From: Hormoscilla sp. GUM202
GTDB lineage: Bacteria > Cyanobacteriota > Cyanobacteriia > Cyanobacteriales > Desertifilaceae
Length of the DNA stretch: 64,000 bases
Direction: 5' to 3'
Assembly (NCBI GenBank): GCA_005518205.2
Contig: RFFC02000013.1
Span: 119,603 to 183,602 of the forward strand
The notes below the pieces were generated by a model. That model saw nothing but the letters and a program-made list of their open reading frames with translations. It was not told the origin of the DNA and searched no databases. How positions within the stretch are numbered: position 1 is the first letter of the stretch; each line of letters opens with the position of its first letter. The position numbers and the translations under genes are program-made. This document shows positions 1 to 8,293 of the stretch, piece by piece.

Positions 1-54
1 CACTATAATTGAAGGCTGAAACCCTTATTCTCTCCTCACCTGAGTTATCGATTT

Positions 55-73
55 ACTTTTATGAGATGCACCC
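55..73. repeat. Solo ISKra4-type terminal repeat end
   Basis: The motif TGAGATGCACCC ends at 73. It is the same terminal motif that bounds the complete IS at 2907-4595 and several short elements in this window. No partner end is visible, because the sequence to the left runs off the window. It is probably the right end of a MITE or IS remnant. Nothing else is recognisable in 1-175. Confidence 0.4.
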
Positions 74-175
74 CTTAAGGGGGGATTTTATTCACCAGCA
101 GAACTACCAGCACGGGAAAAGGGCAATCGATGGAGAATGGTGAATGGAGAATGGAAAGTAAACAATTAGCAATTC

Positions 176-826
176 TCAATTAGCAGAGGGACATAAATCC
201 GATAGCACGCAAGCATGACATGCAGGTTTCTTGGCCTGGCAGACTGCTCGACCGTGGTAAATTAGCCGAATAGACCAATTTTGCCAATCAGACTGGGGCA
301 ATAATCTGATTAAATCTCGCTCAATGGGCACGGGCTCCTTTTGTTCCGTTAACCCTAAACGCTGAGACAGACGCTTGACATGGGTATCGACTGTCACCCC
401 TTGATTGATGCCAAAAGCATTCGCTAACACTACATTAGCAGTCTTGCGGGCGACTCCTGGCAATTGCACGAGTTGTTCCATCTGTTGGGGCACTTCTCCC
501 CGAAATTCTGTGACAATCATCTGACAAGTAGCTTGGATATTCTTGGCCTTATTGCGATAAAATCCAGTGGGACGGACTAGGTTCTCTAATTCACTAATTT
601 GAGCGCTGGCGATCGCCCGGGCATCAGGAAACTGTCGAAACAACTCTGGAGTTACCTGATTTACCCTTTCGTCGGTACATTGAGCAGCAAGAATCGTAGC
701 TACTAGCAGTTGTAAAGGTGTTTGATAATCGAGAGTACAGCGGGCGTCAGGATAAAGTCGCTGCAAGCGAATCAAAATTTCTAATGCCCGCTGTTCTTTA
801 GCTGACCATTTACGGGTAATACTCAT
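176..826 (-). CDS. nth: Endonuclease III (DNA glycosylase/AP lyase)
   Basis: Base-excision repair enzyme that removes oxidised pyrimidines and cleaves the abasic site. The 216-residue length is normal for the family. The helix-hairpin-helix motif LPGVARKTANVV lies near residues 122-133 with the catalytic lysine at about K128. The catalytic aspartate is D147 in VTVDTHV. Four C-terminal cysteines (C196, C203, C206, C212) give the C-x6-C-x2-C-x5-C pattern of the [4Fe-4S] cluster. It appears monocistronic, facing away from the repeat-rich spacer at 827-1229. No damage is seen. Confidence 0.95.
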   Translation of the reverse strand: MSITRKWSAKEQRALEILIRLQRLYPDARCTLDYQTPLQLLVATILAAQCTDERVNQVTPELFRQFPDARAIASAQISELENLVRPTGFYRNKAKNIQATCQMIVTEFRGEVPQQMEQLVQLPGVARKTANVVLANAFGINQGVTVDTHVKRLSQRLGLTEQKEPVPIERDLIRLLPQSDWQNWSIRLIYHGRAVCQAKKPACHACVLSDLCPSAN

Positions 827-1229
827 AGTAGGTAATCGTTGATTGTTCCTAGTTCCTCTTTTCTCTCAAACGGGTAAGCACGCTGCCACTAAAATCCAGA
901 TATAGTTGCAAGCCTATGGCCTTCGTGCTTACTACAAACTGGGACGTTCCCTGCCTTCCTCAGGGAACTTCGATATCCCCCAGAGGGGACGCTCGATGTT
1001 CCCCAGGAGCTCGATGTCTCCGGAGAGCGCGGTTGAGCACTACTCCGGAGACATCGTATTCGTCAAATAAAAATGGTCAGAGCACTAGATACATCGTTTA
1101 TCAGTTGTTAGTTGTTAGTTGTCAGTTGTTATACTACGAACGATCGGGAACTGCGCTGGGCCGCCAAACCGACTTGAACATTTTGGCGCCAGTCGATCCT
1201 TTTCCAAGTATAGTTGTTACCGATGAAAC
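827..1229. other. Repeat-bearing spacer with a strong hairpin
   Basis: No gene is supported here. An open frame on the plus strand has no recognisable protein sequence and is made of repeats. A 14-bp perfect inverted repeat occupies 1012-1025 and 1043-1056 (CGATGTCTCCGGAG and its complement). Short GTTAGTTGT-type tandem words occur near 1105-1130. Confidence 0.5.
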
Positions 1230-2018
1230 TTAAAATTCAACAATTACGGGTGCGTGGTCGCTGGGTTTGGGTAGCTTCCTGGGGGTGACATCGATCATGC
1301 AGCTAGTTGCTTGTTGGTAAAGGGTGGGCGAAAGATAGAAATGATCGATCCGCCATCCCCGCTTCTTTTTAAACGCCTGATGCCGATAGTCCCACCAGCT
1401 GTAATGTCCTTCTTCTGAGGTGAATTTTCTAAATGCGTCCCCTAATCCTAATTCTACAATCTCTTGCAAAGCTTGGCGCTCTGGTTCTGTCGTGCCTGTG
1501 ATTTCATCTGATGGTAAAACTTTCTTATGTATATCTCTCTCGTCTGGGACAATGTTGAAGTCTCCGCCTATGCATACTTTCTCATGTTTGTCAAGCATGT
1601 TTTGCAGGTATTCATGTAGGAGTTTCAGCCAACTGAGTTTATAATAGTATTGATCGCTGAAAGCCGTTGCACCATTGGGAACGTAGACGCTGATGATGCG
1701 ACTTTCATCTATTATACCGGTAATTAATCGCTTTTGCTCGTCAAACTCTCCGACTTTTTCTCGCCCCAGCACCGGCGCAAACCCGACGCTCACATCTGAC
1801 ATGGGTTGGCGAGAGATCAGGGCGACGCCGTTGTAGGATTTTTGGCCCGAGATGTAGACGTGATATCCTAGTTCTTCTAGGGGCGATCGGGGAAAGTCGG
1901 CGTCTGGGACTTTCGTTTCTTGCAAGCATAGCACATCCATGGGATTTTCGCCCAGCCAATCGATCACCTGTGCTAAGCGGGTGCGAATTGAGTTAACATT
2001 CCAAGTAGCAATCTTCAT
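1230..2018 (-). CDS. xth: Exodeoxyribonuclease III
   Basis: Endonuclease/exonuclease/phosphatase-fold AP endonuclease and 3' repair exonuclease. The N-terminus MKIATWNVNSIR, the metal-binding glutamate in LCLQETKVP, the central GGDFNIVPDERDIH motif and the terminal SDHAPVIVEF histidine motif are all present in the expected order over 262 residues. A good ribosome binding site (AGGAGG) lies just upstream of the ATG. The start is only about 14 bp from the divergent miaE start, so the two genes must share a very compact promoter region. Confidence 0.95.
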   Translation of the reverse strand: MKIATWNVNSIRTRLAQVIDWLGENPMDVLCLQETKVPDADFPRSPLEELGYHVYISGQKSYNGVALISRQPMSDVSVGFAPVLGREKVGEFDEQKRLITGIIDESRIISVYVPNGATAFSDQYYYKLSWLKLLHEYLQNMLDKHEKVCIGGDFNIVPDERDIHKKVLPSDEITGTTEPERQALQEIVELGLGDAFRKFTSEEGHYSWWDYRHQAFKKKRGWRIDHFYLSPTLYQQATSCMIDVTPRKLPKPSDHAPVIVEF

Positions 2019-2032
2019 CTGCTTGACCTCCT

Positions 2033-2659
2033 ATGACTGTGACAACAATACCACCAAAGATTAAATTTCTCGTCTCACCGACTTCTCGGGAGTGGGTATA
2101 CCAGGCCCTGGCTAACCTGGATATTATTTTACTGGATCATTCCCACTGCGAACGCAAAGCTGCTCAAGTTGCCTTAAGCTTGATGTTTCGCTATCCTGCT
2201 AGTACGGAACTGGTACGGAAGCTGACGGCGATAGCCTGTGAGGAACTGGAACATTTTGAACTGGTTAATCAGATTTTAGAACGTCGTGGTATCCCTCTGG
2301 CCCCCATGACGGCACCTCCCTACGGTGCGGAGTTAAAATCCCAAGTTCGCCGCCGGGAACCCGAACGGATGTTAGATTCCTTGCTAGTCTCTAGTTTAAT
2401 TGAAGCTCGCTCTCACGAGCGCTTTGGTTTGTTAGCCATTCACATCCAGGAATGCGCTGCGCGCACGCTACGCGATCGGGAGTTAGCTCAATTCTATCAC
2501 AGTTTGATGGCTTCGGAAGCCCGTCACTATGGGGTCTACTGGACCCTGGCCACTACTTACTTCCATCGCGATCGGGTGATGGAGAGATTAGCAGAATTGG
2601 CGATCGTGGAAAGTCGGTTGCTTTCAACCTTACATCCAGAACCGCGAATTCATAGCTAA
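2033..2659 (+). CDS. miaE: tRNA-(ms2io6A)-hydroxylase-like diiron protein
   Basis: Ferritin-like diiron monooxygenase of the MiaE family, which hydroxylates the isopentenyl group of ms2i6A at tRNA position 37. Ligand motifs are visible in order: the glutamate in HCERKAAQ, the ExxH in CEELEHF, the glutamate in LIEARSHERF and the ExxH in SEARHYGVY. The 208-residue length fits the family. A short arginine-rich stretch (CAARTLRDREL) coincides with GC-rich repeat-like DNA at about 2452-2480. It is transcribed divergently from xth. Confidence 0.9.
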   Translation: MTVTTIPPKIKFLVSPTSREWVYQALANLDIILLDHSHCERKAAQVALSLMFRYPASTELVRKLTAIACEELEHFELVNQILERRGIPLAPMTAPPYGAELKSQVRRREPERMLDSLLVSSLIEARSHERFGLLAIHIQECAARTLRDRELAQFYHSLMASEARHYGVYWTLATTYFHRDRVMERLAELAIVESRLLSTLHPEPRIHS

Positions 2660-2779
2660 TATTGTGAATTGAGAATGGAATATTGTGAATTGAGAATGGA
2701 AAATTATCCGTAGGTTGGGTTTCGGGCCTCAACCCAACGGAGGTAGGGCGATCGCATATAATACCAAAAAGGCGCTAAG

Positions 2780-2944
2780 ATGAAGAGTAGATATAAAGAG
2801 TTTCTGATTCGCGATTGGCATGAGGACGATCGCGCCTCGGTCATAGCAGTCATTAGTTCGGTGTTGGCGGAGTATGGTTTGCAATGGGAACCAGAGGGGG
2901 CAGATAGGGTGCATCCCAGTTTCGCAATGAGTAGAAATGCTTAG
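2780..2944 (+). pseudogene. N-terminal fragment of a GNAT acetyltransferase
   Basis: ATG at 2780 opens a frame beginning MKSRYKEFLIRDWHEDD and running through a typical GNAT N-terminal strand-helix region to about residue 43 (PEGAD). There the ISKra4 element begins at 2907, and the last residues before the stop are IS-encoded. The right flank of the IS (GATCGTATGTGA) would read D-R-M-stop and does not resume an acetyltransferase, so the C-terminal part is lost. The family call rests on this short N-terminus. Confidence 0.55.
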
Positions 2945-3004
2945 TCGAACGGGTTCCGAGATGGTGTTAAGCTGAGACAGTCGGTAAACGCTCCCTCTAA
3001 AACT

Positions 3005-3223
3005 ATGAATCCTGAAAATTTAGCTCAAATTAAAACCTATGCTTTGGGAATAGCCGCCTTGTTGTATGAGGAGGCCCAAGGGACTGTTCCAGAGCAATTG
3101 AAAACACTCTCAGGACTCGAAGCTACAGTCCGTGGGCAGTTGCTTCAATACGTCAGTCCAGAGATTGCCCTTTTTTTATCGAAAGCACCAGTGGCACCAC
3201 CGCAGGGCGAACCCGAATCTTAA
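3005..3223 (+). CDS. ISKra4-type IS accessory ORF A
   Basis: A 72-residue protein (MNPENLAQIKTYALGIAALL...) lying just upstream of the transposase frame inside the IS. Small upstream ORFs of this kind accompany the transposase in part of the ISKra4 family. The sequence is predicted helical with no catalytic motif. The stop is 8 bp before the next start and the frames differ, so translational coupling or frameshifting into ORF B is possible but cannot be shown here. Confidence 0.65.
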   Translation: MNPENLAQIKTYALGIAALLYEEAQGTVPEQLKTLSGLEATVRGQLLQYVSPEIALFLSKAPVAPPQGEPES

Positions 3224-3231
3224 ACAGCATT

Positions 3232-4266
3232 TTGGGCCAGCTCCTCATCACGGAGAAGCAAGCGACTTATTTTGATGTGAGAGCCTATAGCCAGTGGAGT
3301 CCCTATCTGGAAAAATGTTGCTTGTTACTGAGTGCGAACTCTTCTTATGAGCACGCCTCGGAAGATCTTAAGCAGCTCACGGGGATGAGCGTTTCCCGGG
3401 GAACTCAGCAACGACTGGTGCAACGTTATGAGTTTGAATTACTGACAGTTAAAGAAGCCGTTTCCTCAACGAGCGCTCAAGAACCGAAACTGCCCCTTCA
3501 GGAGTTTGAGTTGCCCACAGCTAAAGAAGCCGTTTCCTCAACGGGCCCTCAAGGACCGAAACTGCCCCCTCAGGAGTTTGAGTTGCCGACGGCTAAAAAA
3601 GCTGTTTCCGAAATCAGCCCTCAAGAACCGAAAGTGCTCGCCCATGAGTTGAAGTTGCCGACTGTCAAGGAAGTTGTTGAGGAAATGAGCATTGATGGGG
3701 GGAAAGTACGCTTACGGACCCCGCAAGGGAGACCCTGTGAGTGGCGCGATTACAAGGGCGTTAATCTACATGACCTCGGGGTAGCGGCCTTCTTTCGGGA
3801 CAATGCAGGACTGGTCAAATGGGTCAACCAGCAGCCCTTGGCGAATCCACTTGTGAGTATCGGAGACGGTCATGATGGCGTTTGGAATTTGTTTGCCGAG
3901 ATTGGCCCAACCATCTTCCGTCTGGAAATCCTCGATTGGTATCACTTGATGGAAAACCTCGAGCAAGTCGGTGGGTCCAGCTCTAGACTGGCACGAGTGA
4001 AAGCTCTCCTATGGTCAGGCAAGGTAGATGCAGCCCTCAAAGAATTTGACGACTGGGAGCATCCACGGGTTGATAACTTCAGGGCCTATGTTACTAAGCA
4101 TCGTCACCGCATTGTGAACTATGGCTATTACCAAGCCGAGGGAATTTCAATCGGTTCGGGAGAGGTGGAATCAACGATTAAGCAGGTTGCGGCACGGGTG
4201 AAGCTCTCAGGAGCGCAGTGGAAAGCTGCCAATGTTCCCCAAGTTCTGCGGCATCTCGCAGCGTAG
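3232..4266 (+). CDS. ISKra4-family transposase
   Basis: DDE-type transposase. The segment from about residue 150 (SIDGGKVRLRTP) through SIGDGHDGVWNL, ILDWYHLMENL and the C-terminal ISIGSGEVESTIKQVAAR is characteristic of the family. The predicted start is TTG, and the ORF may rely on ORF A for expression. Oddly, residues about 65-140 hold three successive 24-residue repeats of the form EFELPTAKEAVSSTGPQ-PKLPPQ immediately before the DGGKVR motif. Relatives I know have a single copy of this linker. The frame is open, but the expansion may affect activity. Confidence 0.85.
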   Translation: MGQLLITEKQATYFDVRAYSQWSPYLEKCCLLLSANSSYEHASEDLKQLTGMSVSRGTQQRLVQRYEFELLTVKEAVSSTSAQEPKLPLQEFELPTAKEAVSSTGPQGPKLPPQEFELPTAKKAVSEISPQEPKVLAHELKLPTVKEVVEEMSIDGGKVRLRTPQGRPCEWRDYKGVNLHDLGVAAFFRDNAGLVKWVNQQPLANPLVSIGDGHDGVWNLFAEIGPTIFRLEILDWYHLMENLEQVGGSSSRLARVKALLWSGKVDAALKEFDDWEHPRVDNFRAYVTKHRHRIVNYGYYQAEGISIGSGEVESTIKQVAARVKLSGAQWKAANVPQVLRHLAA

Positions 4267-4382
4267 GGGGCCCGGAGCGTGCTTATCTCAATGGAGTATT
4301 CTCAAGGTGAGTCAATCTTGACATTCTCATCATCTCGTGGTCTGTCAAGATAAAATTGACGAATTTTACGGAGATAACCGCT

Positions 4383-4592
4383 TCCGAGCCTTCCCTTCTC
4401 TTATCCGTCATCATTTCCTTGACAGACCAAGAGTCTATTAGTGACAGTTTAACAATGAAGTATTTTGGCTCATTGCCAAATTGGTCCGAGCCTTCCCTTC
4501 TCTTATCCGTCATCATTTCCTTGACAGACCAAGGGTCTATTAGTGACAGTTTAACAATGAAGTATTTTGGCTCATTGCCAAATTGGGATGCA
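4383..4592. repeat. 102-bp tandem duplication at the IS right end
   Basis: Two nearly identical copies begin at 4383 and 4485 (both TCCGAGCCTTCCCTTCTC). Each includes the subterminal CTTGACAGACCAAG motif and the ATTGCCAAATTGG part of the terminal repeat. Only the second copy is completed by GATGCACCC. Confidence 0.9.
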
Positions 4593-4614
4593 CCCGATCG
4601 TATGTGACTTAACA

Positions 4615-4647
4615 TGAGAAATCCGCTCTTATAGCGCGGATTTCTCA
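4615..4647 (-). terminator. Hairpin downstream of thf1
   Basis: TGAGAAATCCGC (4615-4626) pairs with GCGGATTTCTCA (4636-4647), a 12-bp stem with a 9-nt loop. It lies about 60 bp beyond the thf1 stop. There is no long T tract, so terminator function is inferred from position. Confidence 0.45.
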
Positions 4648-4707
4648 TCAGACTGCCTATTTGTGGTTTTACTTCCAGGTTAAACCTAGCTTAATCTTAC
4701 TTCCCTG

Positions 4708-5445
4708 TTACTCTTGGGGAGTATCGGAGGCTTGGCCTTCTTCAGTCGAGTCACCTTGAGATAATGGTGCATTTTTTTCCTTCAGGCGCTGTTCTTGTTT
4801 TTTCCGATCGGCCTGGAGAATATCAGCCATCACACTGCGTGCCTGGTTCATTTTTTCCAGATTTGAGCGGTACAACTCCAGGTCTTTTTCCAGTTTATCT
4901 TCTGGCAAATTCAGGGTATCGCAGACTTTATGAAGTGCAGATGCCAACTCTTTTTCGTCTTTCACCATCTCCGGGTTGGCCATTTGCAGCAAGTTGAACA
5001 GACCAATGGCAAACAGACGGCTATACTTAAACTTCGGGTTAGAGGCGATCGCCTGGGCCATTTCCCGCAACAGTTCGGCACCTGGTGTACTATCCGACAG
5101 GGTAAGACCCGCCAGTATTGCAGGCCCTGACGAACCAGTTACCACCCCTTGTAACCCCTGAGCATCCTCTCGATACCGTTGCGGATCGTCTCCCAGGGCC
5201 TTACACAGGGAATTAAAAATAGAGACCTTATCATCTGGAGGGGAATAGCCCTGCATAAACTGATCAAAGGAGGATACTACACCCAAAGCATAGATCTGGT
5301 CGTAGCTAAAATTCACATTTACCGACAGCAAATGCATTTCCACCATCAACTCTTCCACTACCCGCCGATAGATCGAATTGATCGGACGAGTGTGGAGGCT
5401 ATAGAAAGATCGCTTAGTATCTGAAAAAGTGGGGACGTTATTCAC
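4708..5445 (-). CDS. thf1: Thf1/Psb29, photosystem II biogenesis protein
   Basis: Cyanobacterial and plastid THF1/Psb29 protein, involved in photosystem II biogenesis/repair and interacting with FtsH. The N-terminus (VPTFSDTKRSFYSLHTRPI), the VVEELMVEMHLLSVNVNF and DQFMQGYSP segments, and the charged C-terminal coiled-coil (DKLEKDLELYRSNLEKM, then a Lys/Glu-rich tail) match the family over 245 residues. It is a marker of an oxygenic phototroph. It is monocistronic, with a hairpin downstream. Confidence 0.95.
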   Translation of the reverse strand: MNNVPTFSDTKRSFYSLHTRPINSIYRRVVEELMVEMHLLSVNVNFSYDQIYALGVVSSFDQFMQGYSPPDDKVSIFNSLCKALGDDPQRYREDAQGLQGVVTGSSGPAILAGLTLSDSTPGAELLREMAQAIASNPKFKYSRLFAIGLFNLLQMANPEMVKDEKELASALHKVCDTLNLPEDKLEKDLELYRSNLEKMNQARSVMADILQADRKKQEQRLKEKNAPLSQGDSTEEGQASDTPQE

Positions 5446-5748
5446 AACGAGAATCTTTTTGGAGGACGTGAGCCCATTTTCTCTTTTCCGGGCAACTTTG
5501 CCAACTCTATCATTTCGGCTGACGGAACGGGCGATCGCCTGCTCCGTCAGTCAACCCAGTTATCAATTACCAGTTACCAGTTACCATTTTCTGTTCGCTG
5601 TTCCGCGATCGGGCTGCCCTTACGGCCACAAACCGTCTCACGCTCGATGACTGGCGACCACCATTGCCCATCGATCGCCAATTATCTGGTAACTAGCTGC
5701 ATCTGCCAGCGCCAGGGGCCTTATCGGGCTATGGATAGGGGAGACTAG
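5446..5748. other. Spacer between STAS gene and thf1
   Basis: No gene is supported. It contains a short tandem repeat of TTACCAG words at about 5560-5585, HIP1-like GCGATCGCC at 5530-5540 and CGATCG words. The thf1 promoter must lie in the left part of this interval. Confidence 0.4.
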
Positions 5749-6105
5749 CTAACTGGTAACTCTAGGTACGCCTTCAAGGGCATCATCTTCAGTGTCAAAG
5801 ATTTCAAACACTGAATCCATCATCGTGACCTCAAACACCAGTTTAGCTTCTGGATGCACATTACAAATGCGGAAACTCCCTTTCACCTTCTCCGCATCTC
5901 GCATCCCTGCCACCAGCGATGTCAGACCCGAACTGTCAATGAAGTTGACCTGACCGAGATTGACTACTACATGACGACTGAGTTTAGAAATACACTCCTG
6001 TAACTTCAGGCGAAATTGCCAAGCCGTGGTTATATCCAGGCGTCCTGTCGGCGTCAATACGATAATTGTTGTGCCGTCTTGGGTTGTATATGTTTTTTGC
6101 TCCAT
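5749..6105 (-). CDS. STAS-domain anti-sigma factor antagonist
   Basis: A 118-residue single STAS domain (SpoIIAA/RsbV-like). The conserved loop with the phosphorylatable serine is NFIDSSGLTSLVAG (S58/S59). The N-terminal strand IIVLTPTGRLDITTAW and the C-terminal FEIFDTEDDALEGV helix region are present. Such proteins act in partner-switching with anti-sigma kinases and PP2C phosphatases. No kinase or phosphatase gene is adjacent, so its partners are unknown. Confidence 0.85.
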   Translation of the reverse strand: MEQKTYTTQDGTTIIVLTPTGRLDITTAWQFRLKLQECISKLSRHVVVNLGQVNFIDSSGLTSLVAGMRDAEKVKGSFRICNVHPEAKLVFEVTMMDSVFEIFDTEDDALEGVPRVTS

Positions 6106-6460
6106 CTGGGTCGTCTACCCTCTTCTAGGAATTGTGGACTTTTGGGTCGATCTGAGAATCTGTCTCGACTGGCAATAATCCTAACCCCCGATCTAAATTG
6201 TCTGGAGTTAGTTTATTCTCCGGTCGTGGTCCGATCCCTAATCTGCGAAAAGCGCCTCGTTCCTCATGCTAACCGTAACTAAGACGCCAAGGACGCTTCC
6301 ATTTCCCCACTCCATGCCCACATAGTTTAAGCCAATTTATGCCAGTTATTAAGCCCCGCTCTGCCTTTAGGCTTGTGGGAGTGTGCATGCAACTGTTTTG
6401 GGTAAAGTACCTCTTTCCATCTTACTACCACAACCACAAGTTGTCTCAAGCTCTCCCATA
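6106..6460. other. Spacer without recognised gene
   Basis: No gene, strong hairpin or repeat array is supported. It lies downstream of hemF and upstream of the STAS gene, both on the minus strand. Confidence 0.4.
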
Positions 6461-7522
6461 CTATGCACCAGACCAAGAAGCCCAGTCTTGGGGTTTCAAG
6501 AACCGCTCATACAGTTCAGCTTCCGGAGTCTTTGCTTCCGGTTGATAGCAGTATTCCCAGCGTACTAGAGGCGGCAAAGACATGAGAATCGACTCCGTGC
6601 GTCCATTTGTTTGCAACCCAAAGATGGTGCCCCGGTCATATACGAGATTGAACTCTACGTAGCGACCCCGACGATAGAGCTGAAACTGGCGTTCGCGGTC
6701 TCCATACTCCTTCGACCGGCGGTCTTTGACTATTTTCCCATAACCATCTAAAAAGCTATTACCACAAGCTTGGATAAAACTGAATAGCTCTTCCCAGCTG
6801 CGAGGTTCTAGGGTTCCGGCTTTTTGGCTATTTTCAGCTGCTGGACCCTTTTCATTAGGGCCACGATACAGCGCACCTCGACCGTCTTGATAATCAAAAA
6901 AGATGCCACCTATCCCCCGCATCTCCTGCCGGTGTTTCAGGTAAAAATATTCATCACACCAGGGCTTAAACACTGAGTAATAATCCTTATGGTGCTCGTC
7001 ACAAGCTTTTTTCAGGGTTTTGTGGAAATGAGCAGCATCCTCCTCAAACGGATAGTATGGGGTCAAATCTGCCCCACCACCAAACCACCAAACCGGTCCT
7101 GCCTCAAAATACCTATAATTAAGGTGTACGGTGGGCACGTAAGGATTGCGCGGATGCAGCACCATAGAAGTACCAGTGGCATAAAATCCATGACCGGCAG
7201 CTTCTGGTCGCTGGTTCAAGATTGAGGGCGGTAACTGGGAGCCCCAAACCTGAGAGAAATTGACGCCACCTTGCTCAAAAACCCCCCCCTCTCGGATTAC
7301 TCTGGAGCGACCTCCGCCCCCTTCTGGCCGATCCCAGCTATCTTCACGGAAAGTTTCAGAACCATCAAGCTCCTCCAATCCTTGACAAATATCGTCTTGC
7401 AGCTTCTGCATAAACTGGCTGACCCTGGTTTGGGAATCTGACGGAGGTATATCCTGTTTTTGAGAATCGGACGAGGGTATCTCCTGAGATTTAGTGGTTG
7501 TCGTAGTCGAAGACATTGTCAT
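6461..7522 (-). CDS. hemF: Oxygen-dependent coproporphyrinogen III oxidase
   Basis: Converts coproporphyrinogen III to protoporphyrinogen IX in haem and chlorophyll synthesis. The protein is 353 residues. After a low-complexity N-terminus (T-rich, then a repeated SSDSQKQ/PSDSQT word), the conserved core follows: [88 protein letters not shown] and the C-terminal [10 protein letters not shown]. The internal methionine at residue 3 is an alternative start. Confidence 0.95.
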   Translation of the reverse strand: MTMSSTTTTTKSQEIPSSDSQKQDIPPSDSQTRVSQFMQKLQDDICQGLEELDGSETFREDSWDRPEGGGGRSRVIREGGVFEQGGVNFSQVWGSQLPPSILNQRPEAAGHGFYATGTSMVLHPRNPYVPTVHLNYRYFEAGPVWWFGGGADLTPYYPFEEDAAHFHKTLKKACDEHHKDYYSVFKPWCDEYFYLKHRQEMRGIGGIFFDYQDGRGALYRGPNEKGPAAENSQKAGTLEPRSWEELFSFIQACGNSFLDGYGKIVKDRRSKEYGDRERQFQLYRRGRYVEFNLVYDRGTIFGLQTNGRTESILMSLPPLVRWEYCYQPEAKTPEAELYERFLKPQDWASWSGA

Positions 7523-7620
7523 AAACTCAATATTTCACGCTCTCACAATCGGTAATGTCTAGCTAATGATGCTAACCTAGCCTAACCTGAATGTTGCCCT
7601 AACAGCACAATGGGATACAG

Positions 7621-8151
7621 ATGACAAAATTTTTGTCCAAATTAATCCGTCGAAATCGTAAAAGGGTTCGGTGTTCTCTGGCGAGGACCTATCGAACTAT
7701 TAGTTCTGCCTCTGTCGATGACCTGTGGCAAAAAGTCGTCGATCTGGCTGACGTATCCTGGCATCCGCTGATTGCCAGAACCAATCTCCCCAAGGGGCTG
7801 GTAGCTAAACCGGGACTGATTTATCGGGCTGTAACGCGATTGAGTCCGATTCCCATCCGGATCTTTGTCGAGCGGGTACGACCACGAGAGCTGTTAAGTA
7901 TCAGAATTTTAGCTATGCCGGGGATAGAGGAGCGAGTGATCTACAAGGTAGAGTCTACCCTGTGTGGTACCAGCATTTCCTATTCCGTGACCTTGCGGGG
8001 CTGGTTGTCGCCAGTTATCTGGTCGCTGATCCGACCCTATGCGGCTCGCGTGGCCTCGGCTTTAGCTCAGGCTGCTGAACGAGCTGCCCGGCAAGGGACA
8101 CAGTCAGATTCCCTCTCTGGTGGCAGCAGCTCTATTGATTTTGGATTTTAA
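7621..8151 (+). CDS. SRPBCC-family protein, function unknown
   Basis: A 176-residue protein with a basic N-terminus (KLIRRNRKRVRC) followed by a region resembling the polyketide cyclase/START-like SRPBCC fold: SASVDDLWQKVVDLADVSWHP, then strand-rich sequence containing RVRPRELLSIRIL and VIYKVESTLCGTSISYSVTLRG, and a final long helix (RPYAARVASALAQAAERAAR). These proteins bind hydrophobic ligands, and no substrate can be predicted. It is divergent from hemF and upstream of mrp with no overlap. Confidence 0.55.
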   Translation: MTKFLSKLIRRNRKRVRCSLARTYRTISSASVDDLWQKVVDLADVSWHPLIARTNLPKGLVAKPGLIYRAVTRLSPIPIRIFVERVRPRELLSIRILAMPGIEERVIYKVESTLCGTSISYSVTLRGWLSPVIWSLIRPYAARVASALAQAAERAARQGTQSDSLSGGSSSIDFGF

Positions 8152-8293
8152 ACCAGAAATTTCTCCTTCCAGAGCAAAATAGCAAAAATCGATAGCCCAA
8201 CATCGGCTAATCAGCATCAAATGTTGAGAAAATGTTAAGATTTGATAAGATGAGAAGACTCTGATTGTTGCCGCTAGGGTAGATAACACCATA

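Larger units (their letters stand above)
2907..4595 (+). mobile_element. Insertion sequence, ISKra4 type
   Basis: An element of about 1689 bp bounded by imperfect terminal inverted repeats of about 35 bp. The left end begins GGGTGCATCCCAGTTTCGC and the reverse complement of the right end begins GGGTGCATCCCAATTTGGC. It contains two ORFs (3005-3223, 3232-4266) on the plus strand. Its right end carries a 102-bp tandem duplication (4383-4592). No convincing target duplication is seen. It interrupts a GNAT gene. A near-identical end, one mismatch over 76 bp, occurs at 63924-64000. Confidence 0.85.

Noticed and set aside
916..1233. Plus-strand open frame of 105 codons
   Set aside because: It is composed of inverted-repeat and short tandem-repeat DNA with no protein-like pattern. 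It overlaps the xth stop region.
2729..2914. Minus-strand 61-codon frame
   Set aside because: It is antisense to the GNAT fragment on the plus strand, which has recognisable acetyltransferase sequence.
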